Below, piece by piece: positions 12,616 through 23,094 of a DNA stretch of 64,000 bases (the stretch's first letter is position 1; the number at the start of each line of letters is the position of its first letter). The stretch comes from Episyrphus balteatus (taxonomy: Eukaryota; Arthropoda; Insecta; Diptera; Syrphidae). The notes under the pieces were generated by a model. The model searched no databases and was not told the origin of the DNA. It saw only the letters and a list, made by a program, of their open reading frames with translations. The position numbers were made by a program, and so were the translations under genes. The DNA lies in NCBI RefSeq assembly GCF_945859705.1, contig NC_079136.1:80662867-80726866 (forward strand), read 5' to 3'.

Positions 12616-13215
12616 ATTTTTTTATGAAAACTCTTTACTCTTTCTTGCTTTCTATCCAAAATTCAAAGTGTTCACCAAACTTCTAATTTCGTACCAATGA
12701 AACACTTTTAGAAGACTTCTGGATGCTTATGGACGTAAAATCGAAAACGACATAAATTTGTAAAAAAATTGCTCGCTTTCTGATTGTTTACAAATAAGTT
12801 TTTCTCCAACACGTTAAATCCACAACCCTTTTTAAATGAGGGATCAATTAGAATAACAGAATATTTTGGACCTTTTAGGCCCATTGACCTATGATTCTGC
12901 ACCAATTTCCACAACAAATCAATAAACCTACAATCAATTTTTGAAGTGGAGGTTTCTCTTAGCCTCAAGACCTCAATCTAGGCAATATTATGTAACTCTA
13001 AGATTTTTGTGTGGCTATGTTTTAGGGACCTTTTGGAATAGTTTCTCGTTGATGCTCCAAAATTGGTTTTGTTAAAAAGAACTCGACAGCTGAAAGTGTC
13101 CTCTGAGTTTCAATCGCCCATGTGGTTATTTATTGAATCTATTCAAGTAAATGTAAGACATGAAACTTGGCTTTTAATACGTTTTTTTATTTTGTCTACA
13201 GTAATTTTCTCTCAG
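12616..13215. other. AT-rich stretch without recognised gene
   Basis: Frames at 12708-12968 (minus) and 13063-13413 (plus) are open, but their 5' parts do not look protein-like. Only the segment from 13216 has splice-site support. Confidence 0.35.
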
Positions 13216-13474
13216 TGTAAGGATTTCATTTGTAGTTCAACATACAGAGCAGCAGAAGGCATACCTCGCCACATCACTCAACTGTATCCACTTCATTTAA
13301 CTGAATTTGCAGCACAAAACAATTTGGTGAGCCTGAAATTCCGAAAAGGACTTCGGTTCGAACAGTTTTGTGGTTACCATTTAAATTTAAGCCGTAAGAT
13401 TCTAAACTTTTAATCGTAAAAACAAATTTTCAGAGATTTTGCTGTGTATGCGACACAACAGGGCCAAACAATGA
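13216..13474 (+). CDS. Candidate terminal exon pair (13216-13393, 13434-13474), protein not recognised
   Basis: A good acceptor (pyrimidine-rich, ending TTTTCTCTCAG at 13215) precedes a frame that starts CKDFICSSTYRAAEGIPRHI and runs on through QLYPLHLTEFAAQNNL, with mixed rather than low-complexity composition. Donor-like GTGAGC follows at 13327, and a better GTAAGA at 13394. Using 13394 and the TTTTCAG acceptor ending at 13433 gives a 40-nt intron, short for an insect, and a 13-codon continuation (including the stop) that ends at TGA (13472-13474). I cannot name a family, and upstream exons were not found. This could be a pseudogene fragment or chance. Confidence 0.25.
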
Positions 13475-14115
13475 TTGGTCGACAGTTCAGTAGAAAGTTG
13501 AAGCTTGAAGCTTTTGACAATGCATGTTATTTTAAACTTTTATTTTTGAAGTCAATGAAGGCTTGTACGTGTACCGCACCACGTATGTACCTATGTACGA
13601 GTACCTACTATATATTCGTTTCTAGGAAACTAAATACATTTTGAATTTACAATAAACGTTTCTTTTGGATAGAGTTGAAACATACCTACTTCGATTGAGT
13701 GCAATACTTTCCTTGGAAGAGCACGTTTGGAACGTGTGAATTAATTGGCGAAAAACTTTTTGATATAACAGTTTGGATAGAGAAAGAATAGGAAGGAAAA
13801 TGGAGAAAATGTAAAAATAATTGAACATCAGACCGCACGCAGCTTAACTCAAAATAAAAAAAAAAAGTTAAGATGTCAGATAAAATATCAAAAGTGTGCA
13901 GTGCATGTAAAAAGGTATTTAAAATTATTGGAAAATATTTTCCACCTTGAAAATCATATAGGTTTAACATTTTTTTCCCCACTTAAAATACACTCCTATT
14001 CTAAATTTACACATATCTTGACTTTTATAGCAAGAAACCTGTATCTTATTTTAAATGAATTGAAAAATTCAAGTTTGTACTGTTTGGTGTTTGTCTTGGG
14101 ACAATTCCAAATGAT
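13475..14115. other. AT-rich stretch before the satellite, nothing recognised
   Basis: Several short overlapping frames on both strands have no splice, promoter or family support. The last bases (ACAATTCCAAATGATTTAG) lead directly into the 24-bp satellite. Confidence 0.4.
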
Positions 14116-17100
14116 TTAGAAATGCCCCACGTGGGTCATTTGGAAATGCCCCACGTGGGGCATCTGGAAATGCCCCACGTGGGTCATTTGGAAATGCCAA
14201 ACGTGGGTCATTTGGAAATGCCCCACGTGGGGCATCTGGAAATGCCCCACGTGGGTCATTTGGAAATGCCCCACGTGGGTCATTTGGAAATGCCCCACGT
14301 GGGTCATTTGGAAATGCCCCACGTGGGTCATTTGGAAATGCCCCACGTGGGTCATTTGGAAATGCCCCACGTGGGTCATTTGGAAATGCCCCACGTGGGT
14401 CATTTGGAAATGCCCCACGTGGGTCATTTGGAAATGCCCCACGTGGGTCATTTGGAAATGCCCCACGTGGGGCATCTGGAAATGCCCCACGTGGGTCATT
14501 TGAAAATGCCCCACGTGGGTCATTTGAAAATGCCCCACGTGGGTCATTTGGAAATGCCCCACGTGGGGCATCTGGAAATGCCAGACGTGGGTCATTTGGA
14601 AATGCCCCACGTGGGTCATTCGGAAATGACCCACGTGGGTCATTTGCAAATGCCAGACGTGGGGCATCTGGAAATGCCCCACGTGGGTCATTTGGAAATG
14701 CCAAACGTGGGTCATTTGGAAATGCCCCACGTGGGGCATCTGGAAATGCCCCACGTGGGTCATTTGGAAATGCCCCACGTGGGTCATTTGGAAATGCCCC
14801 ACGTGGGTCATTTGGAAATGCCCCACGTGGGTCATTTGGAAATGCCCCACGTGGGTCATTTGGAAATGCCCCACGTGGGTCACTTGGTAATGCCCCACGT
14901 CGGTCATTTGGAAATGCCCCACGTGGGTCATTTGGAAATGCCCCACGTGGGTCATTTGGAAATGCCCCACGTGGGTCATTTGGAAATGCCCACGTGGGTC
15001 ATTTGGAAATGCCCCACGTGGGTCATTTGGAAATGCCCCACGTGGGTCATTTGGAAATGCCCCACGTGGGTCACTTGGTAATGCCCCACGTGGGTCATTT
15101 GGAAATGCCCCACGTGGGTCATTTGGAAATGCCCCACGTGGGTCATTTGGAAATGCCCCACGTGGCTCATTTGGAAATGCCCCACGTGGCTCATTTGGAA
15201 ATGCCCCACGTGGGTCATTTGGAAATGCCCCACGTGGGTCATTTGGAAATGACCCACCCGGGTCATTTGGAAATGCCAGACGTGGGGTATCTGGAAATGC
15301 CCCACTTGGGTCATTTGGAAATGCCCCACGTGGGTCATTTGGAAATGCCCCACGTGGGGCATCTGGAAATGCCCCACGTGGGTCATTTGGAAATGCCCCA
15401 CGTGGGTCATTTGGAAATGCCCAACGTGGGTCATTTGGAAATGCCCCACGTGGGTCATTTGGAAATGACCCACTTGGGTCATTTGGAAATGCCAGACGTG
15501 GGGCATCTGGAAATGCCCCACGTGGGTCATTTGGAAATGCCCCACGTGGGTCATTTGGAAATGCCCCACGTGGGGCATCTGGAAATGCCCCACGTGGGTC
15601 ATTTGGAAATGCCCCACGTGGGTCATTTGGAAATGCCCCACGTGGGTCATTTGGAAATGCCCCACGTGGGTCATTTGGAAATGCCCCACGTGGGTGATTT
15701 GGAAATGCCCCACGTGGGTGATTTGGAAATGCCCCACGTGGGGCATCTGGAAATGCCCCACGTGGGTGATTTGGAAATGCCCCACGTGGGTCATTTGGAA
15801 ATGCCCCACGTGGGTCATATGGAAATGCCCCACGTGGGTCATTTGGAAATGCCCCACGTGGGTCATTTGGAAATGCCCCACGTGGGTCATTTGGAAATGC
15901 CCCACGTGGGTAATTTGGAAATGCCCCACGTGGGTCATTTGGAAATGCCCTACGTGGGGCATCTGGAAATCATTTGGAAATTCCCCACGTGGGGCATCTG
16001 ATAATGCCCCACGTGGGTCATTTGGAAATGCCCCACGTGGGTCATTTGGAAATGCCCTACGTGGGGCATCTGGAAATGCCCCACGTGGGTCATTTGGAAA
16101 TGCCAGACGTGGGGCATCTGGAAATGCCCCACGTGGGTCATTTGGAAATGCCCCACGTGGGTCATTTGGAAATGCCCCACGTGGGTAATTTGGAAATGCC
16201 CCACGTGGGTCATTTGGAAATGCCCCACGTGGGTCATTTGGAAATGCCCCACGTGGGTCATTTGGAAATGCCCCACGGGGGTCATTTGGAAATGCCCCAC
16301 GTGGGGCATCTGGAAATGCCCCACGTGGGTCATTTGAAAATGCCCCACGTGGGTCATTTGGAAATGCCCCGCGTGGGTCATTTGGAAATGCCCTACGTGG
16401 GGCATCTGGAAATGCCCCACATGGGTCATTTGGAAATGCCCCACGTGGGTCATTTGGAAATGACCCACGTGGGTCATTTGGAAATGCCAGACGTGGGGCA
16501 TCTGGAAATGCCCCACGTGGGTCATTTGGAAATGCCCCACGTGGGTCATTTGGAAATGCCCCACGTGGGTCATTTGGAAATGCCCCACGTGGGTCATTTG
16601 GAAATGCCCCACGTGGGTCATTTGGAAATGCCCCACGTGGGTCATTTGGAAATGCCCCACGTGGGTCATTTGGAAATGCCCCACGTGGGTCATTTGGAAA
16701 TGCCCCACGTGGGTCATTTGGAAATGCCCCACGTGGGTCATTTGGAAATGACCCACGTGGGTCATTTGGAAATGCCAGACGTGGGGCATCTGGAAATGCC
16801 CCACGTGGGTCATTTGGAAATGCCCTACGTGGGGCATCTGGAAATGCCCCACGTGGGTCATTTGGAAATGCCCCACGTGGGTCATTTGGAAATGTCCCAC
16901 GTGGGTCATTTGGAAATGCCCCCCGTGGGTCATTTGGAAATGCCCCACGTGGGTCATTTGGAAATGCCCCACGTGGGTCATTTGGAAATGCCCCACGTGG
17001 GTCATTTGGAAATGCCCCACGTGGGTCATTTGGAAATGCCCCACGTGGGTCATTTGGAAATGCCCCACGTGGGGCATCTGGAAATGCCCCACGTGGGCAT

Positions 17101-18300
17101 CTGGAAATGCCCCACCCGGGTCATTTGGAAATGCCCCACGTGGGTCATTTGGAAATGCCCCACGTGGGTTATTTGGAAATGCCCCACGTGGGTCATTTGG
17201 AAATGCCCCACGTGGGTCATCTGGAAATGCCCCACGTGGGTCATTTGAAAATGCCCCACGTGGGTCATTTGAAAATGCCCCATGTGGGTCATTTGGAAAT
17301 GCCCCACGTGGGGCATCTGGAAATGCCCCACGTGGGTCATTTGGAAATGCCCTACGTGGTACATCTGGAAATGCCCCACGTGGTTCATTTGGAAATGCCC
17401 CACGTGGGTCATTTGGAAATGCCCTACGTGGGGCATCTGGAAATGCCCCACGTGGGTCATTTGGAAATGCCCCACGTTTGTCATTTGGAAATGCCCCACG
17501 TGGTTCATTTGGAAATGCCCCACGTGGGTCATTTGGAAATGCCTAACGTGGGGCATCTGGAAATGCCCCACGTGGGTCATTTGGAAATGCCCCACGTGGG
17601 TCATTTGGAAATGCCCCACGTGGGTTATTTGGAAATGCCCCACGTGGGGCATTTGGAAATGCCCCACGTGGGTCATCTGGAAATGCCCCACGTGGGTCAT
17701 TTGAAAATGCCCCACGTGGGTCATTTGAAAATGCCCCATGTGGGTCATTTGGAAATGCCCCACGTATGGCATCTGGAAATGCCCCACGTGGGTCATTTGG
17801 AAATGCCCTACGTGGTACATCTGGAAATGCCCCACGTGGTTCATTTGGAAATGCCCCACGTGGGTCATTTGGAAATGCCCCACGTGGGTCATTTGGAAAT
17901 GCCCTACGTGGGGCATCTGGAAATGCCCCACGTGGGTCATTTGGAAATGCCCCACGTTTGTCATTTGGAAATGCCCCACGTGGTTCATTTGGAAATGCCC
18001 CACGTGGGTCATTTGGAAATGCCTAACGTGGGGCATCTGGAAATGCCCCACGTGGGTCATTTGGAAATGCCCCACGTGGGTCATTTGGAAATGCCCCACG
18101 TGGGTCATTTGGAAATGCCCCACGTGGGTCATTTGGAAATGCCCCACGTGGGTCATTTGGAAATGCTCCACATGGGTCATTTGAAAATGCCCCACGTGGG
18201 TCATTTGGAAATGCCCTACGTGGGGCATCTGGAAATGCCCCACGTGGGTCATTTGGAAATGCCCCACGTGGGTCATTTGGAAATGCCCTACGTGGGGCAT
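14116..18300 (+). repeat. 24-bp minisatellite, left block (about 174 units, E-box palindrome)
   Basis: Tandem 24-bp units built on CCCCACGTGGGTCATTTGG followed by AAATG. The core CCCACGTGGG is a perfect palindrome containing CACGTG. A variant with GGGGCATCTGG in place of GGGTCATTTGG makes the longer palindrome ATGCCCCACGTGGGGCAT. Because 24 is a multiple of three and the unit lacks stops in several frames, long frames such as (MPHVGHLE)n run through on both strands; they are artefacts. Within 17100-18180 a block of 19-20 units is itself duplicated. The LINE at 18301 interrupts the array, which resumes at 23095. Confidence 0.95.
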
Positions 18301-18774
18301 TTTTTTCAATTTTTTTTTCAATTTCAATTTCAATTTATTTATCTTCTTCTTTAACAATAACAATAATTTAATAACATATTTAACTTAAAAAGAACATTTT
18401 TTGAGCAGTTAGATTAAACTAATTTTGATTATAATTTAGTATGATAATATGATACATAGTATATACAATATAAAAAAAGTTTTTAAGTGTTTTTCATTAA
18501 TAAATAAAACATAGAAGAAGGAAAGGTACGATCTGTTGTCTAATTGACAAGTGCCGAAAGTACCAAAAAGAAAATAAAGATAAATATTATAAGTTACTAT
18601 TAAATTTATGTTATCAATCAACAAATGTTGTGGGGTAAAATGTCGAAAATAACATCAATTTTTTGTATGTATAAGTATATATATATTTGTTTTGTTTTGT
18701 TTTGTTTTTTTTTTTTTTTTTATTTATTTATGAAATTATTTGTGCAGGTGTGGATAGAAAATATACGAAGTAAA
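18301..18774 (-). other. LINE 3' untranslated region and tail
   Basis: Follows the ORF2 stop. It includes a (TTTTG)n/T-rich run at about 18689-18722 on the plus strand and ends with irregular TTGAAA repeats and A-runs (minus sense). Such simple-repeat tails are common in LINEs that prime reverse transcription at their 3' end. Confidence 0.7.
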
Positions 18775-21700
18775 TCATAGTAGTATTTTGATTATGTTTT
18801 CAATTGCATCAAAATCAAAGTTAAAAAGCCATTTTTTAATATTTTTATTGAAAAAAGGAGTTGAACGAATGCATCTTATTTCGAAAGGTAAAGTATTAAA
18901 TAGTCTAGGTGCTACTGAAGTATAAAAGTTAAGAAAGCTACGAGTATTGTGCACAGGTATGACAGCTAGAATTCTCTCACTACTGCGTAAAGTATACGCC
19001 GGTATATTATGGCTTAAAAGATAACCACTTCTATTGAAAAATATTTTAAGTACTTTATAAAAATATAGATGTTTTAGCGGGAGAATACCAGAACTGACAA
19101 ACAACGAAAAACTGTGTTCAGACCTTTTTTTATTCCAAATGGTCCTTAAAATATGCTTTTGGGTAACTAATAAGGGTTGTAAATTGTTTTTATATGTACC
19201 ACCCCAACATATTATGCCATATTGTAATTTCGACTGAACCAAACCAAAATAAATAGTCTCCAAGAGTTTTTTGCAACAAAGATTTCTTAAATGAAACATA
19301 ACAAAAGTAATTGACCTCAAATATTTTGTTAATGATAAGGTATGAGCTTTCCAGTTCATTTTGTTATCAATTAGTAAGCCCAGATATTTATATTCAGTTA
19401 CCCGTTCAATAATGAAACACTTTCGGGAGCAAGCTACATCCAAAGCATTAGTTGACCCAACATTAGATACACAACAAGATGAGCTACTAAATGAGAATTT
19501 TCTGCAGTCAAAGCTATGCTGAATAAGAAGTGGAGGATTTAACTCTAAAGCAAGTAAATTGAAAAACATAACTCTCGTTTTGTTACTAATGACAAGCTTA
19601 TGAATACCAAACCAATGCCTGAATAACTCCAGGTCATGATTGATATCTGAAATCAAATCTAATATTGTGGTACTAGAATACACACAAGCAATGTCATCTG
19701 CAAACCCACATACTTTTCCTCTTAGATTAAGGCTAAATATACTATTTATATAAACAAGAAACAAAATTGGACCTAAAACTGAGCCTTGAGGGACTCCTAT
19801 GTTGATGGTACTGGTATCACTGAAAAAACAACCTATTTTAACTTTTTGTTTCCTGTTTTTAAGGTAGGAAGCAAACCAATCAAGCATGAAATCTCTAAAG
19901 CCAGCTTTTTCCAATTTGTTTAATAATATGCCATGATCTACTGTATCGAAAGCTTTCTTGATATCGATATAAAGAGCAGCAGTATACTTTTTTTGATCAA
20001 TGCTTTCGTAAATATGACAACAGTGTGTCAAAAGTGCGTCTTCAGTTGATTTACCAGCTCTAAAACCATATTGCTTCGAACTGAAAAAGGCAATTTTCTC
20101 CAAATAGCTTAATACCCTACATTTTATGATTTTCTCGAAAATTTTTGAAAATATTGGTAATAAAGATATAGGTCTGTAATCATTAACGCATTTCTTATCA
20201 CCTTTCTTAAAAATTGGAATAATTTCAGCTAGTTTCAAACTTTCCGGGAACTCACCACTAATTACACTTCTGTTAAATAGATGTGTTAAAACGTCAACTA
20301 TGTTCAAGCAAATTTGTTTAACAAAATTATTTGAAATACCATTAGAAGTTGAGGAAAATGAATTATCCAAAGCCTGAATAACTTTATAAACTTCAAAAGA
20401 AGAAATTGTTTCAAAAAAGAAGCTATCTGTCTTAAAACTTTCATTAAAGCAGGAATCTGGACAGTAAGCAGAAGCGCGGTTTATGCCTGCTTCAGAAATA
20501 GTATTAACAGCTATCTCAACAAAATGTTCATTGAAGACTTTAGCCATTACAGACTGATCAGTAATGTCCAGCGTCCCAACAGTGAGATTTGAAGGAAAAT
20601 CAAGAGTATTCTTTTTGTTGAAGATTTCATTTACTACACTCCATTCTTTTTTTAAATCACCTTTGGCCTTATGGAACCTATCCATATAAAAATTTTCTTT
20701 ACAAATTGCAATTTCAAGACTAATTTCTTTGCATAAAACTTCATAGTTTTCACGGAATAAAACGTTATTTGGATGTTTCTTACACTTAAGCCTTAATTGA
20801 TTCTTATAATTGATTTTGACTAATAACTCATTAGACATCCATTGCTTAAGCTTTTTTAATTTACTTTTTCTACTCCCAATTGCTTTCGAGCTTTGAACAA
20901 CATAACCATTTAAAAGAGATACAAAATTATCAAAAGCAATTGATGGATCAGAATTGGCTAAAGCTCTAGACCAGTTTTCAAAAATCAAGTACGAATTAAG
21001 CTGCTCGAAATTAGTTTTGGTAAAAACCTTATCCAATACTTTTTTTCTTGTTTCTCTTTGAAATTTTCCATTAGAGTTAAAAAATAAACATGTCATACAA
21101 TGATCTGAAATTTTAAAATCGGAAATGGTACTAGTTAGAGTTAAATTAGTCTTCAAATCAATTCTTGCTAGGATATGATCAATGCATGTTCTGGATGTTG
21201 AAGTAATTCTTGTTGGTTCATTAATACAAGATATAAAACCAAAGGCTGACACTAGCGATTTATATTTTTCGATCATTAATGAATCAGATAATAAATCTAT
21301 ATTCATATCTCCAACTATAAACAAATGCTTAGCATTGTTGTTAACCAGCAATGAGTTTAACTCCTCAATAAAAACCTCTATATTTACATTATGAAATCTG
21401 TAAAAACAATAAAATACTAGTTTCACAGAATTTAAAACTAAAGATATCTCAAGCATATCACAACTTAAAAAATCCCTGCTGAAAAAATCACAATTCAAAC
21501 TTTCATCAACAAAAACTGCAGTACCACCAGAAGCATATGTATTATTGCACTTTGCATATAAATTAAAACCGGGAATTTTAAAAAAGTCCTCTTCATACTC
21601 ATAAATCCAAATTTCTGTCAGAAATATTAATTTGGGCTTATTAACAAAAGACTCTAGATGAATCAAAAACAAATCAAAATTTTTACGTAAACTTCTAATA

Positions 21701-21834
21701 TTTTGTTGAACAATGAAAAAACTATTTTTGTAATCTTCAGAATGAAAAACACTTTTACAAAATTCTTTATCAAAAAAGCAAAAAGGAGCAACTAATGACG
21801 CATCATTTAAATCTTTTAAAAACACTTTGTTCAT
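18775..21834 (-). CDS. LINE ORF2: endonuclease / reverse transcriptase, 1019 aa
   Basis: Copies the element into new sites by nicking DNA and reverse-transcribing from the nick. The N-terminal part (about residues 40-250) is an APE-type endonuclease: N45 in QQNIRSL, E74 in LTEIW, YR at 145-146, GDMN at 175-178, the IDH at 218-220 and SDH at 243-245. The reverse transcriptase follows (about 530-830), with DYRPISLLP at 552, YIDIKKAFDTVDH from 622, GVPQGSVLGP at 680-689 and the catalytic FADD at 711-714. YKYLGLLID lies further on, then a C-terminal region of about 200 residues. The length and all catalytic residues fit a working enzyme, and I see no stop or frameshift. The start is two bases after the ORF1 stop (TAATTATG), so re-initiation after ORF1 is the likely route to translation. 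Whether it is active is not shown. Confidence 0.95.
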   Translation of the reverse strand: MNKVFLKDLNDASLVAPFCFFDKEFCKSVFHSEDYKNSFFIVQQNIRSLRKNFDLFLIHLESFVNKPKLIFLTEIWIYEYEEDFFKIPGFNLYAKCNNTYASGGTAVFVDESLNCDFFSRDFLSCDMLEISLVLNSVKLVFYCFYRFHNVNIEVFIEELNSLLVNNNAKHLFIVGDMNIDLLSDSLMIEKYKSLVSAFGFISCINEPTRITSTSRTCIDHILARIDLKTNLTLTSTISDFKISDHCMTCLFFNSNGKFQRETRKKVLDKVFTKTNFEQLNSYLIFENWSRALANSDPSIAFDNFVSLLNGYVVQSSKAIGSRKSKLKKLKQWMSNELLVKINYKNQLRLKCKKHPNNVLFRENYEVLCKEISLEIAICKENFYMDRFHKAKGDLKKEWSVVNEIFNKKNTLDFPSNLTVGTLDITDQSVMAKVFNEHFVEIAVNTISEAGINRASAYCPDSCFNESFKTDSFFFETISSFEVYKVIQALDNSFSSTSNGISNNFVKQICLNIVDVLTHLFNRSVISGEFPESLKLAEIIPIFKKGDKKCVNDYRPISLLPIFSKIFEKIIKCRVLSYLEKIAFFSSKQYGFRAGKSTEDALLTHCCHIYESIDQKKYTAALYIDIKKAFDTVDHGILLNKLEKAGFRDFMLDWFASYLKNRKQKVKIGCFFSDTSTINIGVPQGSVLGPILFLVYINSIFSLNLRGKVCGFADDIACVYSSTTILDLISDINHDLELFRHWFGIHKLVISNKTRVMFFNLLALELNPPLLIQHSFDCRKFSFSSSSCCVSNVGSTNALDVACSRKCFIIERVTEYKYLGLLIDNKMNWKAHTLSLTKYLRSITFVMFHLRNLCCKKLLETIYFGLVQSKLQYGIICWGGTYKNNLQPLLVTQKHILRTIWNKKRSEHSFSLFVSSGILPLKHLYFYKVLKIFFNRSGYLLSHNIPAYTLRSSERILAVIPVHNTRSFLNFYTSVAPRLFNTLPFEIRCIRSTPFFNKNIKKWLFNFDFDAIENIIKILL

Positions 21835-21836
21835 AA

Positions 21837-23021
21837 TTAAATTATTTTATTAAGATCATCAAAAGATGAAATGCGATAAGTGGTTGCTCCTTCTTGCCTT
21901 TTCATTAAAATTACTCCATTTTTGATCCAAAGAAATTGATATTTTTTTTCATTTTTTAATTGTTTGGCTTTGTTAAACAAAATCCTATTAGAAGTTGTTA
22001 AACTTTCATTTATAAAAATAGGTTTTTTAATAAAATTATCTCCAAATATACTTGCGTTAATTTTTTTGTTTTTCTTATTCAAAATGAGCTTCTGTTTACA
22101 TTCAAATGAGTTAAATTTAACGCAAACGATATCCATGGGTTTTGTTATTGTTGTTGAAACGTCGTTGTTGTTGTTTCTTGCAGGCATCTTCCTCTTCATT
22201 GTTTTCACATAGCAATATTTGATGTCATCAGTTGTGATGCTTCCATCGATATTAGTAAGAAGTTGCAAAGTCGAATTCAATACACTGTCTTTGCTTACAA
22301 TCGGCATACCCACAATGTCAATGCATTTATGCAGTGTTTTTTGTTGCATCATGTTGACTTTGTTCTGAAGCATATCAACCTTTTCTATCAAGCTGCGTTT
22401 CTCTTCGTCTAGCTTGTAAATGAGAGCCAAAACATTACTGTTAATCTCTTTCAAAGAAATTATTTCTTTATTCAAAGACAAAATCTCTTTGTGCACAACT
22501 TCAAGCGTGATATGAGTAGTGTTGCTGCTTACAGTGGACACAAGATCGGTTGATTGGGATTGAAGTGATGATATAGCTGATAGTGAAGGCTGCAGCGGAG
22601 TAGATTGCATGCATTCAGAAGAAGGTTGTTGTTGTTTATAGCATAGAGATTGTCTTTCTAATTGCTGTAATGAAACTGTGGACGGCGGAGGTGGTGGTGG
22701 CAGAACTGTTGGAGATGGCTGTGGTGGTGTTGGCTGTGGTGTTGATGGCTGTGGTGGTGATGGCTGTTGTTGTGACGACGGTATTTGTGTTGGAGGTGTT
22801 AGTATAGATTGTTGTTGTTGTTTTTTAATTGGGGAAAAACGAAGTGAATCTCGTCTTTGTTTAGAACACAATGGACAACGATATTTTATGTGATTTATTT
22901 TATAATGTTCTTTATCACAATCTTCCAATTTAAGACATTTCAAATGAAAATAACCTTTGCAAAAATCACATTGAATTTTTGGAACTGTGCGCTCTACTTT
23001 AAGTCCACAAATGCAAGACAT
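21837..23021 (-). CDS. LINE ORF1: PHD finger, coiled coil and FP-like domain, 394 aa
   Basis: Probably the nucleic-acid-binding, particle-forming partner of ORF2. The N-terminus is a C4HC3 PHD-type zinc finger, with ligands C3, C5, C18, C21, H26, C29, C49 and C52. A proline/glutamine-rich linker covers about residues 68-150. Next is a heptad-rich coiled coil, about 172-235 (KEILSLNKEIISLKEI and following). The C-terminal third (from about 238, IDIVGMP, to RISSFDDLNKII) resembles the FP25K-like domain found in many insect LINE ORF1 proteins. That match is from memory of the family pattern. The frame is intact. The upstream context is only about 70 bases of leader before the satellite. The GGTGGTGGC-rich plus-strand frame opposite the linker is a shadow. 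Confidence 0.88.
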   Translation of the reverse strand: MSCICGLKVERTVPKIQCDFCKGYFHLKCLKLEDCDKEHYKINHIKYRCPLCSKQRRDSLRFSPIKKQQQQSILTPPTQIPSSQQQPSPPQPSTPQPTPPQPSPTVLPPPPPPSTVSLQQLERQSLCYKQQQPSSECMQSTPLQPSLSAISSLQSQSTDLVSTVSSNTTHITLEVVHKEILSLNKEIISLKEINSNVLALIYKLDEEKRSLIEKVDMLQNKVNMMQQKTLHKCIDIVGMPIVSKDSVLNSTLQLLTNIDGSITTDDIKYCYVKTMKRKMPARNNNNDVSTTITKPMDIVCVKFNSFECKQKLILNKKNKKINASIFGDNFIKKPIFINESLTTSNRILFNKAKQLKNEKKYQFLWIKNGVILMKRQEGATTYRISSFDDLNKII

Positions 23022-23094
23022 ATTTAATGATTAAAATAAAAGTAAAAAAGAGCAATTCTCGACACGACTGTACCCCACAACGTCAACTCAAGAA

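Larger units (their letters stand above)
18301..23094 (-). mobile_element. Full-length LINE (CR1/Jockey-type non-LTR retrotransposon)
   Basis: The element is read on the minus strand. It has a short 5' leader (about 23022-23094), ORF1 (23021-21837), ORF2 (21834-18775) and a 3' tail of about 470 bases. The tail ends in an irregular TTGAAA-type repeat and A-run next to the satellite at 18300. Both ORFs are uninterrupted. The 24-bp satellite lies on both sides, ending ...GGGGCAT at 18300 and resuming TTTGGAAATG near 23094, so the insertion split one array. I see no clear target duplication, partly because the target is itself repetitive. The clade is inferred from the PHD/FP-like ORF1 and the ORF2 type; a phylogeny would be needed to choose CR1 or Jockey. 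Confidence 0.9.

Noticed and set aside
14116..18300. CRISPR-like array
   Set aside because: Units are directly adjacent with no unique spacers and the context is eukaryotic.
14069..18363. Long open frames on both strands over the 24-bp repeat, resembling repeat proteins (MPHVGHLE etc.)
   Set aside because: The unit is 24 bases and stop-free in several frames. Frames are open on both strands at once, with no start context, splice sites or non-repeat domain.
21182..21394. Plus-strand frame inside LINE ORF2
   Set aside because: Shadow of the intact ORF2 on the minus strand.
22678..22893. Glycine/cysteine-rich plus-strand frame
   Set aside because: It is the antisense of the proline/glutamine linker of LINE ORF1.
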